Source: Actinomycetota bacterium
Lineage (GTDB): Bacteria > Actinomycetota > CADDZG01 > WHSQ01
DNA: 40,700 nt
Direction: 5' to 3'
Assembly: GCA_009380005.1 (NCBI GenBank)
Contig: WHSQ01000026.1
Location: 1-40,700 of the forward strand
The position numbers and the translations under genes were made by a program. Under the pieces are notes generated by a model. That model saw only the letters and a list, made by a program, of their open reading frames with translations. It was not told where the DNA came from and searched no databases. Shown here piece by piece: positions 31,263 to 39,158 of the stretch (position 1 is its first letter; every line of letters starts with the position of its first letter).

Positions 31263-31970
31263 TCAGCGGTTCTCGGGCGACAGCTCAGGAGGTTGCAGCG
31301 CCTCGACGGTCTCTTTCTGGGAAAGCCACTCCTCGTCGGTCATAGCAAGGACCCTGAGCCCGATCCAGCCCGAACCCACGATCAGCAGGGTGTGGGCAAC
31401 GAGGTTGACCGGCTTGATGCCCGCGATGGCGCCTGCCGCGTCGACGACGAGGAACACGGCGATCAATGCCGCAGCGAGCCGGGGCGCGGATCTCGTTCGC
31501 CAAAGAGCCAGCGCGAGCAGCAAGGTTCCGAGGAACATGCCGACGAGGAATAGGGCGAGGACGCTCGCTCCGCCTGCGCTGGCCTCGAATCCTTCGATGA
31601 TGTGAACGGCCGCGGTCTGCCCGACATCCTGCTTAACCATCTCAAGGAAGGCGATGTCGGCTCCGTGCATGGCTGAGTATCCGACAACCCCGATTAGCGC
31701 CAGCCCGCCACCGACGAGTCCGAGCCGCGGCGCGCCCGAGCGAACCAGGTGTGCCAGGCCCAGCGCGATCGGGACGAACAGGACGGTGGCGAGCAGCCCG
31801 ACGAGGATGCTCGCCAGACGGCCATCCGGGTTGGATGCCATGGCCGCGATGTGATCGGCGACGACGGTGCCGCTCTTGGGGTCCAAGAGATGCTCGATCA
31901 ATCCTGCGACGGGCTGGATCACAAGCGCAACCCCGACGACCGTGGGGCCGAAGAGAGACGATCGGTGCAT
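31263..31970 (-). CDS. DUF4386-like multi-pass membrane protein
   Basis: A 235-residue integral membrane protein with about six hydrophobic helices (roughly 8-28, 52-76, 84-104, 135-160, 167-187, 192-212). The general plan, with a polar loop LDPKSGTVVADHIAAMASNP after the first helix, resembles DUF4386 proteins, whose function is not known. ATG 31970 is three bases after the DUF998 stop, so the two genes are co-transcribed. It has no signal for a catalytic site. The C-terminus (TDEEWLSQKETVEALQPPEL) is hydrophilic and probably cytoplasmic. Confidence 0.65.
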   Translation of the reverse strand: MHRSSLFGPTVVGVALVIQPVAGLIEHLLDPKSGTVVADHIAAMASNPDGRLASILVGLLATVLFVPIALGLAHLVRSGAPRLGLVGGGLALIGVVGYSAMHGADIAFLEMVKQDVGQTAAVHIIEGFEASAGGASVLALFLVGMFLGTLLLALALWRTRSAPRLAAALIAVFLVVDAAGAIAGIKPVNLVAHTLLIVGSGWIGLRVLAMTDEEWLSQKETVEALQPPELSPENR

Positions 31971-31973
31971 CAG

Positions 31974-32627
31974 CTAGCTCCCGTAGTTCAAGACGGCTGC
32001 GGTCGGGGCAACCGGCTCGTTAGTCGTCTCGGCTCGACGAAGTCGCCACGCGAGCACCAACATCCACGAGAGCCAGGTCGCGGCAAACAGCCGCTGGGCC
32101 ATTCCGAATGCAGCTTCCTCCAGCGCGGGGACCAAAAAGAAGGTGCACGTGGCGGCCACGGCCCACCCCAGTGAGTACCGAGCGAACCGCGTCCATGCAG
32201 GCTCCCTCCGGAAGACTCGGACGGACAAGAACATGGCAACGACAACGAGGACGAACAGAGTTATGCCCACGATTTCGTGGATCTGGCTCTCGATGGTGGC
32301 CGCGGAGGCGCCGTTGGTCTTGAAGACTCCAGATAGGACCCCAAGGACCCCGGCCACAATTAACAATCCCGGAACCGCCCGGGTTGCCCCGAAGAACCGT
32401 CGGACGGCAACACCGAGCGCCAGAACGCCGGTTCCCAACGAGAAGAACGCAAGAGTCATGAGCCCGCCGTAGCGCCCGAGTGCCAGCTCGCTCATCGCTT
32501 GGTCCACGGGATCGTAGCCATCCCCCTTCAAGAAGGGCAGAAGGACGACGAGTGCGACGAATAATCCGATACCGAGGGTCGCCAGCGTAGCGAGTTGCCT
32601 TCGGTCGGTGATGGTGGTCAAGGACAT
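31974..32627 (-). CDS. DUF998 family membrane protein
   Basis: A six-helix membrane protein of 217 residues. The motif YDPVDQAMSELALGRYGGLM after the first helix is characteristic of DUF998 proteins, and HEIVGITLFVLVVVAMFLSV follows in the fourth helix. Function unknown; members are often linked to membrane stress or lie beside regulators, as here. I chose ATG 32627, preceded by GGGAGATAT, over the upstream in-frame start at 32699, which would add 24 residues with no family match. It is divergent from histidine kinase 2, with 194 bases between. Confidence 0.72.
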   Translation of the reverse strand: MSLTTITDRRQLATLATLGIGLFVALVVLLPFLKGDGYDPVDQAMSELALGRYGGLMTLAFFSLGTGVLALGVAVRRFFGATRAVPGLLIVAGVLGVLSGVFKTNGASAATIESQIHEIVGITLFVLVVVAMFLSVRVFRREPAWTRFARYSLGWAVAATCTFFLVPALEEAAFGMAQRLFAATWLSWMLVLAWRLRRAETTNEPVAPTAAVLNYGS

Positions 32628-32653
32628 GACTGCATATCTCCCTTCATCATCGG

Positions 32654-32673
32654 TAGCGTCGGCTCGAACGCTA
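32654..32673. promoter_or_regulatory. Inverted repeat TAGCGT-N8-ACGCTA between DUF998 and kinase 2
   Basis: Perfect 6-base arms with an 8-base spacer, in the divergent promoter region of a membrane operon and a two-component operon. The geometry suits a NarL-type dimer. A different repeat with the same 8-base spacing follows the operon at 34788-34809. Confidence 0.35.
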
Positions 32674-32821
32674 GGGAATGGTTGGGGCCTTGTCGTCATT
32701 CCGGGGCACGATTCTCGAGGCGACCGTCGTTGCTCGGTCGTCTCTCACGTCATCAGGTTGGAGGATGAGCGTCGTCCCCGCGATGGATGTGCTCACAAGT
32801 CGTCTTGGCTAACTTGTACCT

Positions 32822-33994
32822 ATGCAGCGCGCGCTCTCGTTTCTTCGTTACCTGCCGGCTCGCTCTGACCTGACGCTTCCCGCGGTCATCGCCCTCGTCG
32901 GCCAGATCGAGGTGTGGGTCCCCGAATTCCCCCTCTCGCACATGGTCGGGCCCAAGCCGGTCAACGCTGCCGGTTATCTCCTGGCCGCGCTGGCCTTGCT
33001 GTGGCGGCGCAGGGCGCCCATCGGCGTGCTCGCCTTCATCGCGACCGTGTCATCGGTTCAGTACCTCTTGATCGGAGCCTCAGAGGGTCTCGGCAGCTTC
33101 TTGCCGCCGCTGATCTCTCTGTACTCGGTCGGCCGCCACTCCAAGCCACAGAGCCTGATCGTGGCCGGCCCACTGGGTCTGCTGGGTGTGGCCGTGCACG
33201 AGCTGCGCGATCCGATCTTCGAGCTGGGTGGGCCCGCCATCACCTTCTGGCTGGTGCTGGCCGCGGCCTGGCCGCTGGGGCAGGCCTTCCGCACCCGCCA
33301 ACTGCACGCGGACCGGCTTGCCGACCGAGCGACCCTGCTAGAGCGGGAGCGTGAAGTGCATGTGCGCGACGCCATCGCACAGGAACGGAACCGGATCGCC
33401 CGGGAGCTTCACGATGTTGTCGGCCACGGCCTCAGTGTCATCGTCGTACAGGCCCTTGCGGCGATGGGCAAGAGCGACAGGGACGGGGGGACGGACGTGC
33501 GCGATCGGCTCGACGCGATCGAGGAGACCGCGAGGCAGTCCTTGGCCGAGATGCGACGGCTCGTGGGGCTCCTCGACAGGGACGAGGACCCGTCGCGCGG
33601 TCCTCAACCACGGGTGGCTGAGATCGAGGGATTGATCGAGCAGACGCGTGCGGCGGGTCTGCCGGTCGAGTTCACCGTGGAAGGTACCGAAGCATCGCTG
33701 TCTCCGGGCCTCGATCTCACCGTCTACAGGATCGTCCAGGAGGCGCTCACCAATATCCTGAAACACGCAGGTCCGACCGACGCGTTCGTGACGATCCGCT
33801 ACAGCGCTTCGGCCCTGGAGGTCGAGGTGGCAGACAATGGTGCCGGAGGCATCACCAGGGATGAGAACGGGCGAGGACTGATCGGCATGCGCGAGCGAGT
33901 CTCGTTATACGAAGGAGAATTCCACGCGGGCCCACGACCCGAGGGAGGCTATCTGGTCCAGGCGCGACTTCCGATCCGGGAGAAGGCCCCTTGA
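32822..33994 (+). CDS. Histidine kinase 2 (HisKA_3, NarX/DesK type)
   Basis: Sensor kinase of 390 residues built like kinase 1: about five membrane helices in the first 155 residues, a short coiled segment (ADRLADRATLLEREREVHVR), phospho-acceptor His197 in RIARELHDVVGHGLSVIV, and HATPase_c with YRIVQEALTNILKHAG, VADNGAGGITRDENGRGLIG and GGYLVQARLPI. ATG 32822 has no Shine-Dalgarno, but TAACTT ends six bases before it, so a leaderless message is possible. Its stop overlaps the TTG start of regulator 3 by four bases. The signal it senses is not evident. Confidence 0.92.
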   Translation: MQRALSFLRYLPARSDLTLPAVIALVGQIEVWVPEFPLSHMVGPKPVNAAGYLLAALALLWRRRAPIGVLAFIATVSSVQYLLIGASEGLGSFLPPLISLYSVGRHSKPQSLIVAGPLGLLGVAVHELRDPIFELGGPAITFWLVLAAAWPLGQAFRTRQLHADRLADRATLLEREREVHVRDAIAQERNRIARELHDVVGHGLSVIVVQALAAMGKSDRDGGTDVRDRLDAIEETARQSLAEMRRLVGLLDRDEDPSRGPQPRVAEIEGLIEQTRAAGLPVEFTVEGTEASLSPGLDLTVYRIVQEALTNILKHAGPTDAFVTIRYSASALEVEVADNGAGGITRDENGRGLIGMRERVSLYEGEFHAGPRPEGGYLVQARLPIREKAP

Positions 33995-34695
33995 TCCGAG
34001 TGCTGATCGCCGATGACCAGGCCTTGGTACGTGACGGTTTGCGCGCGATCGCCGAGCAGGAAGACGATATCGAAGTGGTCGGTGAGGCAACCGAAGGCGG
34101 GGAAGCAATACGGTTATCTCGCGAGCTGTCGCCCGACGTAGTCCTCATGGACGTCCGCATGCCCGGCTTGGACGGCATCGAGGCGACCCGGCGCCTCCTG
34201 AGCGATCCGGATCCCCCGCGCGTGCTGATGCTGACTACCTTCGATCTCAACGAGTACGTGTACGAAGCTATGAAAGCGGGCGCCAGCGGTTTCCTTCTCA
34301 AGGACATGAGACGCGGACAACTCACCCAGGCCATCCGTACGGTTGTTGCGGGTGAGGACCTCGTCGCGCCGTCGATCACCCGCAGACTGATCGAGGAGTT
34401 CTGCCGACGCCCTTCTCCCAAGTCCGGTGCTCCGGCCGATCTCGCGGGCCTGACCTCACGGGAGACCGAGGTGCTCACGCTCATGGCACGGGGCCTATCC
34501 AACTCTGAGATCGCGGGATCCCTCGTGATCGGTGAAACGACCGTCAAGACGCACGTGGCCCGCGTCCTGACGAAATTGGAGCTTCGAGACAGAGTTCAAG
34601 CCGTGGTCTTTGCGTACGAGTGCGGACTCGTTCGTGCCGGTGACCGCGACGACGAGGGCAACGGACTCGATGCGAGCACCGAAGAGGGTGGGTGA
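33991..34695 (+). CDS. NarL/LuxR-type response regulator 3
   Basis: A 234-residue regulator paired with kinase 2. Receiver: IRVLIADDQALVRDGL, Asp54 in VVLMDVRMPGLDG, LTTFDLNEYVYE, Lys in GFLLKDMRRGQL. GerE domain: LTSRETEVLTLMARGLSNSE and GETTVKTHVARVLTKLELRD. The start is TTG 33991 inside the kinase stop (TTGA), which gives exactly the family beginning LIRVLIADD. The C-terminal tail (DRDDEGNGLDASTEEGG) is acidic and variable. Confidence 0.92.
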   Translation: MIRVLIADDQALVRDGLRAIAEQEDDIEVVGEATEGGEAIRLSRELSPDVVLMDVRMPGLDGIEATRRLLSDPDPPRVLMLTTFDLNEYVYEAMKAGASGFLLKDMRRGQLTQAIRTVVAGEDLVAPSITRRLIEEFCRRPSPKSGAPADLAGLTSRETEVLTLMARGLSNSEIAGSLVIGETTVKTHVARVLTKLELRDRVQAVVFAYECGLVRAGDRDDEGNGLDASTEEGG

Positions 34696-35082
34696 TCTGG
34701 CCTCAACCTTCTCTTTCTTGGGAGATGTGGTGACGTCGGGGCCTGTGATTCGGTCCGCTTTTGGTCAGCTTCGTCCATCTCTCATTTGATGTCATAAATC
34801 GCTGACATCTCAAGCCGAGAACCCGGATACAAGCAGTGGCGTAGCGCGTTGGGACACGTGCTCGATCCGAAGCCCTACTGGAGATAACGGCCTAAGCTCT
34901 TGAAGACGAGGAGCTGGGGGTACGGTTCCATCGACTGCATCGTTCGGCGAAGATCAGACAGCGAGCTGTACGCGATTTCCCTCGGCGCGCCCTCGCGAAG
35001 GGGTGAGTTACAGCGCACAACACGAGGACCCGCTGCGAGAAGTTTGCCTCGGATTCGCGGCCATCTACGATCGGGTCGTGCT
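34696..35082. other. Intergenic region with inverted repeat GATGTCA-N8-TGACATC
   Basis: A stretch of 387 bases between regulator 3 and the OsmC-like gene, which converge. The inverted repeat at 34788-34794 / 34803-34809 has perfect 7-base arms and an 8-base spacer; it could be an operator or a weak terminator. The rest shows no gene I can support on either strand. Confidence 0.4.
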
Positions 35083-35514
35083 CTAGCCGGTCAACTCCGC
35101 CGTCAATGAGATATCGACCGCAGCGAGCGCCTGGGATACGGGGCAGCCCTCCTTGGCCCCCTCCGCGGCCTCGGTGAAGCTCTCCTTCGAGATCCCGGGA
35201 ACGGTGCCCCGGACGTCTAGTTGGATGCCTGTGATGCCGACGCCCCCCTGGAACCCGACGGTAGCCCCGACCTCGAGACGCTCCGGCGGTGTACCCGCCT
35301 CGCCAAGAGCGTGGCTCAACGCCATCGAGAAACAGGCCGCGTGCGCCGCGGCGATCAACTCCTCGGGGCTCGTCCTCCCTTGAGGCTCTTCGGTCCGCGA
35401 CGCCCACGTCACCTCAAGGTCCTTGATCACCCCGCTGGACTCGAACGTCACGTGGCCCGTACCGTCGGCGAGTCCACCCTCCCAGACGCATCGCGATCTC
35501 CGCTCTGTAGCCAT
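35083..35514 (-). CDS. OsmC/Ohr family peroxidase-like protein
   Basis: Thiol-dependent organic hydroperoxide reductase family, 143 residues, cytosolic, acting as a homodimer. The two redox cysteines are in place, AAHAACFSMAL and AKEGCPVSQAL, with the conserved Glu in TSPEELIAAAH. The sequence is closer to the OsmC branch than to Ohr. ATG 35514 is fixed by GAGGAGG five bases upstream; a second ATG at 35519 is out of frame. It is the last intact gene before the right tRNA fragment. Confidence 0.9.
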   Translation of the reverse strand: MATERRSRCVWEGGLADGTGHVTFESSGVIKDLEVTWASRTEEPQGRTSPEELIAAAHAACFSMALSHALGEAGTPPERLEVGATVGFQGGVGITGIQLDVRGTVPGISKESFTEAAEGAKEGCPVSQALAAVDISLTAELTG

Positions 35515-35676
35515 CGCATCCTCCTCACGACGCTGGCTGACCAAAAGGGAAACCTAATCCCGCTCGGCGCAGAGGCCCAGCTCGGTCTGCTCGCCGGCAG
35601 AAGCGCTCGGCACGTTTTCCAATCACGTTTTTCGGCGTTAGCAAAACAGTGGGTGGCCTGCATCCCGGAAAAAGGG

Positions 35677-35700
35677 AAGGGCCCTGTTACCAGGGCCTTT
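35677..35700 (-). terminator. Rho-independent terminator behind tRNA-Met 3' half, copy 2
   Basis: On the minus strand a 10-base stem (one G-T pair; core GGCCCTG / CAGGGCC) with loop GTAA is followed by CCCTTTTT. It begins three bases after the end of the tRNA fragment, so it is the native terminator of a tRNA gene or of the copy carried by an integrating element. Confidence 0.7.
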
Positions 35701-35703
35701 GTA

Positions 35704-35746
35704 GTTGCAGGGGCGGGATTTGAACCCGCGACCTCCGGGTTATGAG
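35704..35746 (-). repeat. tRNA-Met (CAT) 3' half, copy 2: attachment-site core
   Basis: Identical over 43 bases to 4491-4533 and in the same orientation. As in copy 1, the bases before CTCATAA (GGCGGA on the minus strand) do not form the 5' anticodon stem, so there is no complete tRNA. After the common part this copy continues CTAC instead of CCAAC, so the CCA is not complete. The pair brackets 31.2 kb. Confidence 0.85.
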
Positions 35747-35885
35747 TCCGCCGGGAGGGTGTTTTCGTCGTTTCTCAACGTCTGTCGTTGAGCGCGTCTT
35801 ACCTGCTCGGGGGCATCTTTCGGCCGGGTCGCGGTTGCCGGCCTTTTCCATCGTTTTTCGCCCTCGCGTGTCCAACGCGTGTCCA
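35747..35885 (-). repeat. Arm-like block beside tRNA fragment, copy 2
   Basis: Resembles 4534-4674: GTGTTTTCGTCGTTTCTC near the core, then CGTTTTTCG and the tandem GCGTGTCCAACGCGTGTCCA. The middle portions differ more. Interpreted as integrase arm-binding sites or the tail of an integrase-associated gene from a second element of the same family that lay to the right. Confidence 0.55.
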
Positions 35886-36263
35886 AGGCGGCTCCCCTAC
35901 GGGGATCAATCAGGGGATTAGCCAGACCGAGGCTTCTTGATTTCGACCGCCGCGAACTGTGCGTCCGCGGCGAGCGGGAGACGGTCGAACGAGGCACACA
36001 CGCTTACCCTATTCCGGCCGCGCGTCCAGGGGAGGCGGACCGGACACTGTGCGCACCCCCTACTTCTTCCAGCGCTGCCTCTTACTGTGGCCAGCCGGCG
36101 CTGGTCGTTCATAGGATGATCCAGACATACGTATCTGCCTGCTCGGTCACAGAAGAGCTCAATTGTGGAGGTGGCGGGACGATGTGTGAACCGCATCGGC
36201 GTCTTCAAGGCGCTGTATCAGGCGTTCCCTCGTGACTAGGGGCGGTCAGGTGCCGGGCGTTCG
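35886..36263. other. Region without recognisable gene, right of the tRNA fragment
   Basis: About 380 bases with only short, unsupported open frames on both strands. It lies between the arm-like block and the mutase fragment and is probably debris of the neighbouring integrated element. Confidence 0.4.
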
Positions 36264-36445
36264 TCAATCTGCCCTTTGGGTTCGCAGGGTCGGCAGGTCG
36301 AACACAACCGAAAGCCAGGTCCGTCCCTGGCCGAGGACGTAGCGGAAGCGCCGGTTCGTCTCTCGGCAGACCCGAATCCCGCGTGCCGGCGCATCGTCCA
36401 CAGCCGCTCGCGGTACATGTCCGGGTCGATCCCGCGAGTGAATGC
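36264..36445 (-). pseudogene. Methylmalonyl-CoA mutase large subunit, N-terminal fragment
   Basis: On the minus strand one frame reads [18 protein letters not shown] then [10 protein letters not shown], and a shifted frame continues [25 protein letters not shown]. Intact mutases have FTRGxxPTMYRGRLWTMRQYAGFG followed by [27 protein letters not shown], so the match is unmistakable, with a one-base shift at about 36363. Nothing of the remaining 450 or more residues is present; the sequence diverges after FDLPT. The catalytic and B12 domains are gone. It may derive from a mutase gene next to the succinate dehydrogenase genes or have arrived with the element. Confidence 0.75.
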
Positions 36446-36573
36446 GGTTTTCGCCCGAGAGTTCTGCATCCTGGGACGCATACGCCGGCTCTGTCTCGAT
36501 ACCAGGTCGGTGCGCCGTTCTTGGTCCATTCCAGCGTGGTGGCTGGCGAGGGGCCGGTTAGGATGCGCGCCGT

Positions 36574-37365
36574 ATGGCGACGGTAGACGATCCGGAAGGC
36601 CTCGCGGAGTCGAGATCACAGGGCCCGAGGTTCCAAACGCTCAGACGGGACGCGTGGTGGCGGCCCATGCTTGTGACCATCGCCGTGTTGCTGGGATTCA
36701 TCGTGTACGGGACCTGGGTTGCGTTCACGAACGAGAACTATTTCGTCGATCCCTATGTGTCTCCGTTCTACTCGCCCTGTCTCGCCAGCAACTGCGAGCA
36801 CGCGACGCTCCCGGTGATCGGCGACTGGTGGACGTTGTCGCCGGCGTTGTTGATCCTCCCCTTCCCCCTCGGCTTCCGCCTGACCTGCTACTACTACCGC
36901 AAGGCCTACTACCGCTCCTTCTGGCTCTCGCCACCGGCGTGCTCGGTGGTCGAGCCGCACCGCAGCTACACCGGAGAGACGCGCTTCCCGCTGATCCTCC
37001 AGAACGTCCACCGCTACTTCTTCTACCTGGCGCTGCCGTTCCCGATCATCCTCTTCATCGACGGGATCAGGGCCTTCTTCTTCCCCGACGGTTTCGGCAT
37101 GGGGCTCGGCACGCTGATCCTTCTGACCAACGCCGTTCTGTTGGGCGCGTACACGATTTCGTGCCACTCGTGCCGGCACCTGTGCGGCGGGCACGTCGAC
37201 GTCTTCTCGAGGTCACCGCTGCGCTACAGGTTCTGGCAGTTCGTCTCGAGACTGAACATTCGCCATGGAGAGATCGCCTGGGTCAGCCTATTCGGCGTCG
37301 CCCTCACCGACGTCTATGTTCGTCTGGTGGCGACCGGTGTGATCAGCGACCCGAGGCTCTTCTGA
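36574..37365 (+). CDS. sdhC: Succinate dehydrogenase membrane anchor subunit, actinobacterial Sdh1 type
   Basis: Membrane subunit of 263 residues with about five helices (near 33-52, 86-103, 140-162, 175-195 and 230-252). It resembles the membrane protein found beside SdhA and SdhB in mycobacterial Sdh1 (Rv0249c type) rather than the two small SdhC/SdhD subunits. Several His are placed in or near helices for haem or quinone binding (QNVHRYFFYLALPFP, SCHSCRHLCGGHVD, LNIRHGEIAWVSL). ATG 36574 is followed by a hydrophilic start (VDDPEGLAESRSQGPRFQTL). The stop overlaps the sdhA start by one base. It anchors the dehydrogenase and passes electrons to menaquinone. Confidence 0.85.
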   Translation: MATVDDPEGLAESRSQGPRFQTLRRDAWWRPMLVTIAVLLGFIVYGTWVAFTNENYFVDPYVSPFYSPCLASNCEHATLPVIGDWWTLSPALLILPFPLGFRLTCYYYRKAYYRSFWLSPPACSVVEPHRSYTGETRFPLILQNVHRYFFYLALPFPIILFIDGIRAFFFPDGFGMGLGTLILLTNAVLLGAYTISCHSCRHLCGGHVDVFSRSPLRYRFWQFVSRLNIRHGEIAWVSLFGVALTDVYVRLVATGVISDPRLF

Positions 37366-39158
37366 TGGCAGACCACGAGGTGCACGAGTTCGACGTGATC
37401 GTCATCGGCGCCGGAGGTGCGGGGCTGCGCGCCGCGATCGAGGCCCGCGCCCAGGGAGCGAAGACGGCGATCGTCTGCAAGTCGCTCCTCGGCAAGGCCC
37501 ACACGGTCATGGCCGAGGGCGGGGTCGCCGCCGCGCTGGGCACGGTCTATCCCGAGGACAACTGGAAGGTCCACTTCCGCGACACCATGCGCGGCGGCAA
37601 GATGCTGAACAACTGGCGCCTGGCTCAGATCCACGCCCAGGAGGCGCCGGAGCGAGTGCTCGAGTTGGAAGAATGGGGCGCCCTGTGGGACCGGACCGAG
37701 GACGGCCGCGTTCTCCAGCGAGACTTCGGGGGCCATCGCTACGCGCGGCTGGCCCACGTCGGGGATCGCACCGGGTTGGAGATGATCCGCATCCTCCAAC
37801 ACAAGGCCGTCTCCATGGACATCGCGGTCTTCATGGAGTGCACGATCGTGCGCCTCCTAAAGGACGGCGACCGCATCGCCGGGGCGTTCGGCTACTGGCG
37901 GGAGTCGGGGAAGTTCGTGGAGTTCAAGGCTCCCGCTGTGGTGCTGGCGACCGGCGGCATCGGTAAGGCGTACAAGATCACGTCCAACTCGTGGGAGTAC
38001 ACCGGCGACGGCCATGCGTTGGGGCTGTGGGCGGGAGCGGATCTCATCGACATGGAGTTCGTCCAGTTCCACCCGACGGGGATGGTGTGGCCCCCGTCGG
38101 TGATGGGCATCCTCGTCACCGAGGGCGTGCGCGGGGACGGAGGCATTCTTCGCAACGAATCCGGCGAACGCTTTATGTTCCGCTGCATCCCCGAGATGTT
38201 CAAGGCAGAGACCGCCGACACCGAGGAGGAGGCCGACCGCTGGTTCACCGATCGGAAGGGCGCCCGCCGTCCTCCGGACCTTCTCCCGCGCGACGAGGTT
38301 GCTCGTGCCATCGTCGCGGAGATCAAAGAGGGGCGCGGAACGCCTCACGGTGGTGTCTACCTCGACATCGCCTCTCGCCGCGATCCCGACTACATCACGC
38401 GTCGACTCCCCGGGATGTACCACCAGTTCAAGGAGCTGGCGGACGTGGACATCACGAAGGAGCCGATGGAGATTGGCCCGACGTGTCACTACGTCATGGG
38501 TGGGCTCAAGGTGGACGCCGAGACCGCCGCCGCCACCGTACCGGGGCTGTTCGCCGCGGGCGAGGTGGCGGGAGGGATGCACGGCGCCAACCGGCTGGGG
38601 GGCAACTCCCTCTCGGACCTGCTCGTTTTCGGGCGGCGCGCCGGCCTGCACGGGGCGGGGTACGCCCGCTCGATCGGCGCTCGTCTCGAAGCCACATCTG
38701 ATCAGTGTGAAGAGATCGCCCGGGACGCGGTGCGGCCCTTCGATAGATCCGAGGGCGAGAACCCCTACGGCATCCAGAAGGAGCTTCAGGACACCATGCA
38801 GACGCTCGTGGGGATCATCCGCACCGAGGAGGAGCTTTTGAAGGCTCTCGACAGGCTCGGCGAGCTGAAGGAACGGGCCACCCACGCGGTGGCGGAAGGC
38901 AACCGTCTCTACAACCCCGGATGGCACCTCGCGCTGGATCTCAAGTCGCTCCTCACGGTGTCCGAGGTCACCGCCCTGGCGGCGCTGGAGCGGAAGGAGA
39001 GCCGCGGCGCGCAGACCCGAGACGACTATCCCAAGATGGACCCGGAGTTCGGCAAGGTCAACGTCGTCATCCGCACGAAAGACGGCGAGCCCTACGTGGA
39101 TCAGGCGCCGCTCGAGCCGCTGCCGCAGGACCTGCGCGAGCTCGTCGAGGCGACGTGA
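37365..39158 (+). CDS. sdhA: Succinate dehydrogenase/fumarate reductase flavoprotein subunit
   Basis: Catalytic FAD subunit of 597 residues oxidising succinate to fumarate. The N-terminal dinucleotide fold is FDVIVIGAGGAGLRAAIEA; the His that covalently binds FAD is in GKAHTVMAEGGVAAALG. Active-site motifs follow: MEFVQFHPTGMVWP, GVRGDGGILRNESGERF, TCHYVMGGLKVDAET and GMHGANRLGGNSLSDLLVFG. The C-terminal helical domain has NPGWHLALDLKSLLTVSEVT. The ATG at 37365 overlaps the sdhC stop, and the 3' end overlaps sdhB as ATGA, so all three are one operon. The open frame upstream of 37365 is not part of the protein. Confidence 0.95.
   Translation: MADHEVHEFDVIVIGAGGAGLRAAIEARAQGAKTAIVCKSLLGKAHTVMAEGGVAAALGTVYPEDNWKVHFRDTMRGGKMLNNWRLAQIHAQEAPERVLELEEWGALWDRTEDGRVLQRDFGGHRYARLAHVGDRTGLEMIRILQHKAVSMDIAVFMECTIVRLLKDGDRIAGAFGYWRESGKFVEFKAPAVVLATGGIGKAYKITSNSWEYTGDGHALGLWAGADLIDMEFVQFHPTGMVWPPSVMGILVTEGVRGDGGILRNESGERFMFRCIPEMFKAETADTEEEADRWFTDRKGARRPPDLLPRDEVARAIVAEIKEGRGTPHGGVYLDIASRRDPDYITRRLPGMYHQFKELADVDITKEPMEIGPTCHYVMGGLKVDAETAAATVPGLFAAGEVAGGMHGANRLGGNSLSDLLVFGRRAGLHGAGYARSIGARLEATSDQCEEIARDAVRPFDRSEGENPYGIQKELQDTMQTLVGIIRTEEELLKALDRLGELKERATHAVAEGNRLYNPGWHLALDLKSLLTVSEVTALAALERKESRGAQTRDDYPKMDPEFGKVNVVIRTKDGEPYVDQAPLEPLPQDLRELVEAT

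Noticed and set aside
36276-37364. Upstream extension of the SdhA frame by over 360 codons
   Set aside because: The frame is open by chance across sdhC; the family start is ATG 37365, coupled to the sdhC stop.
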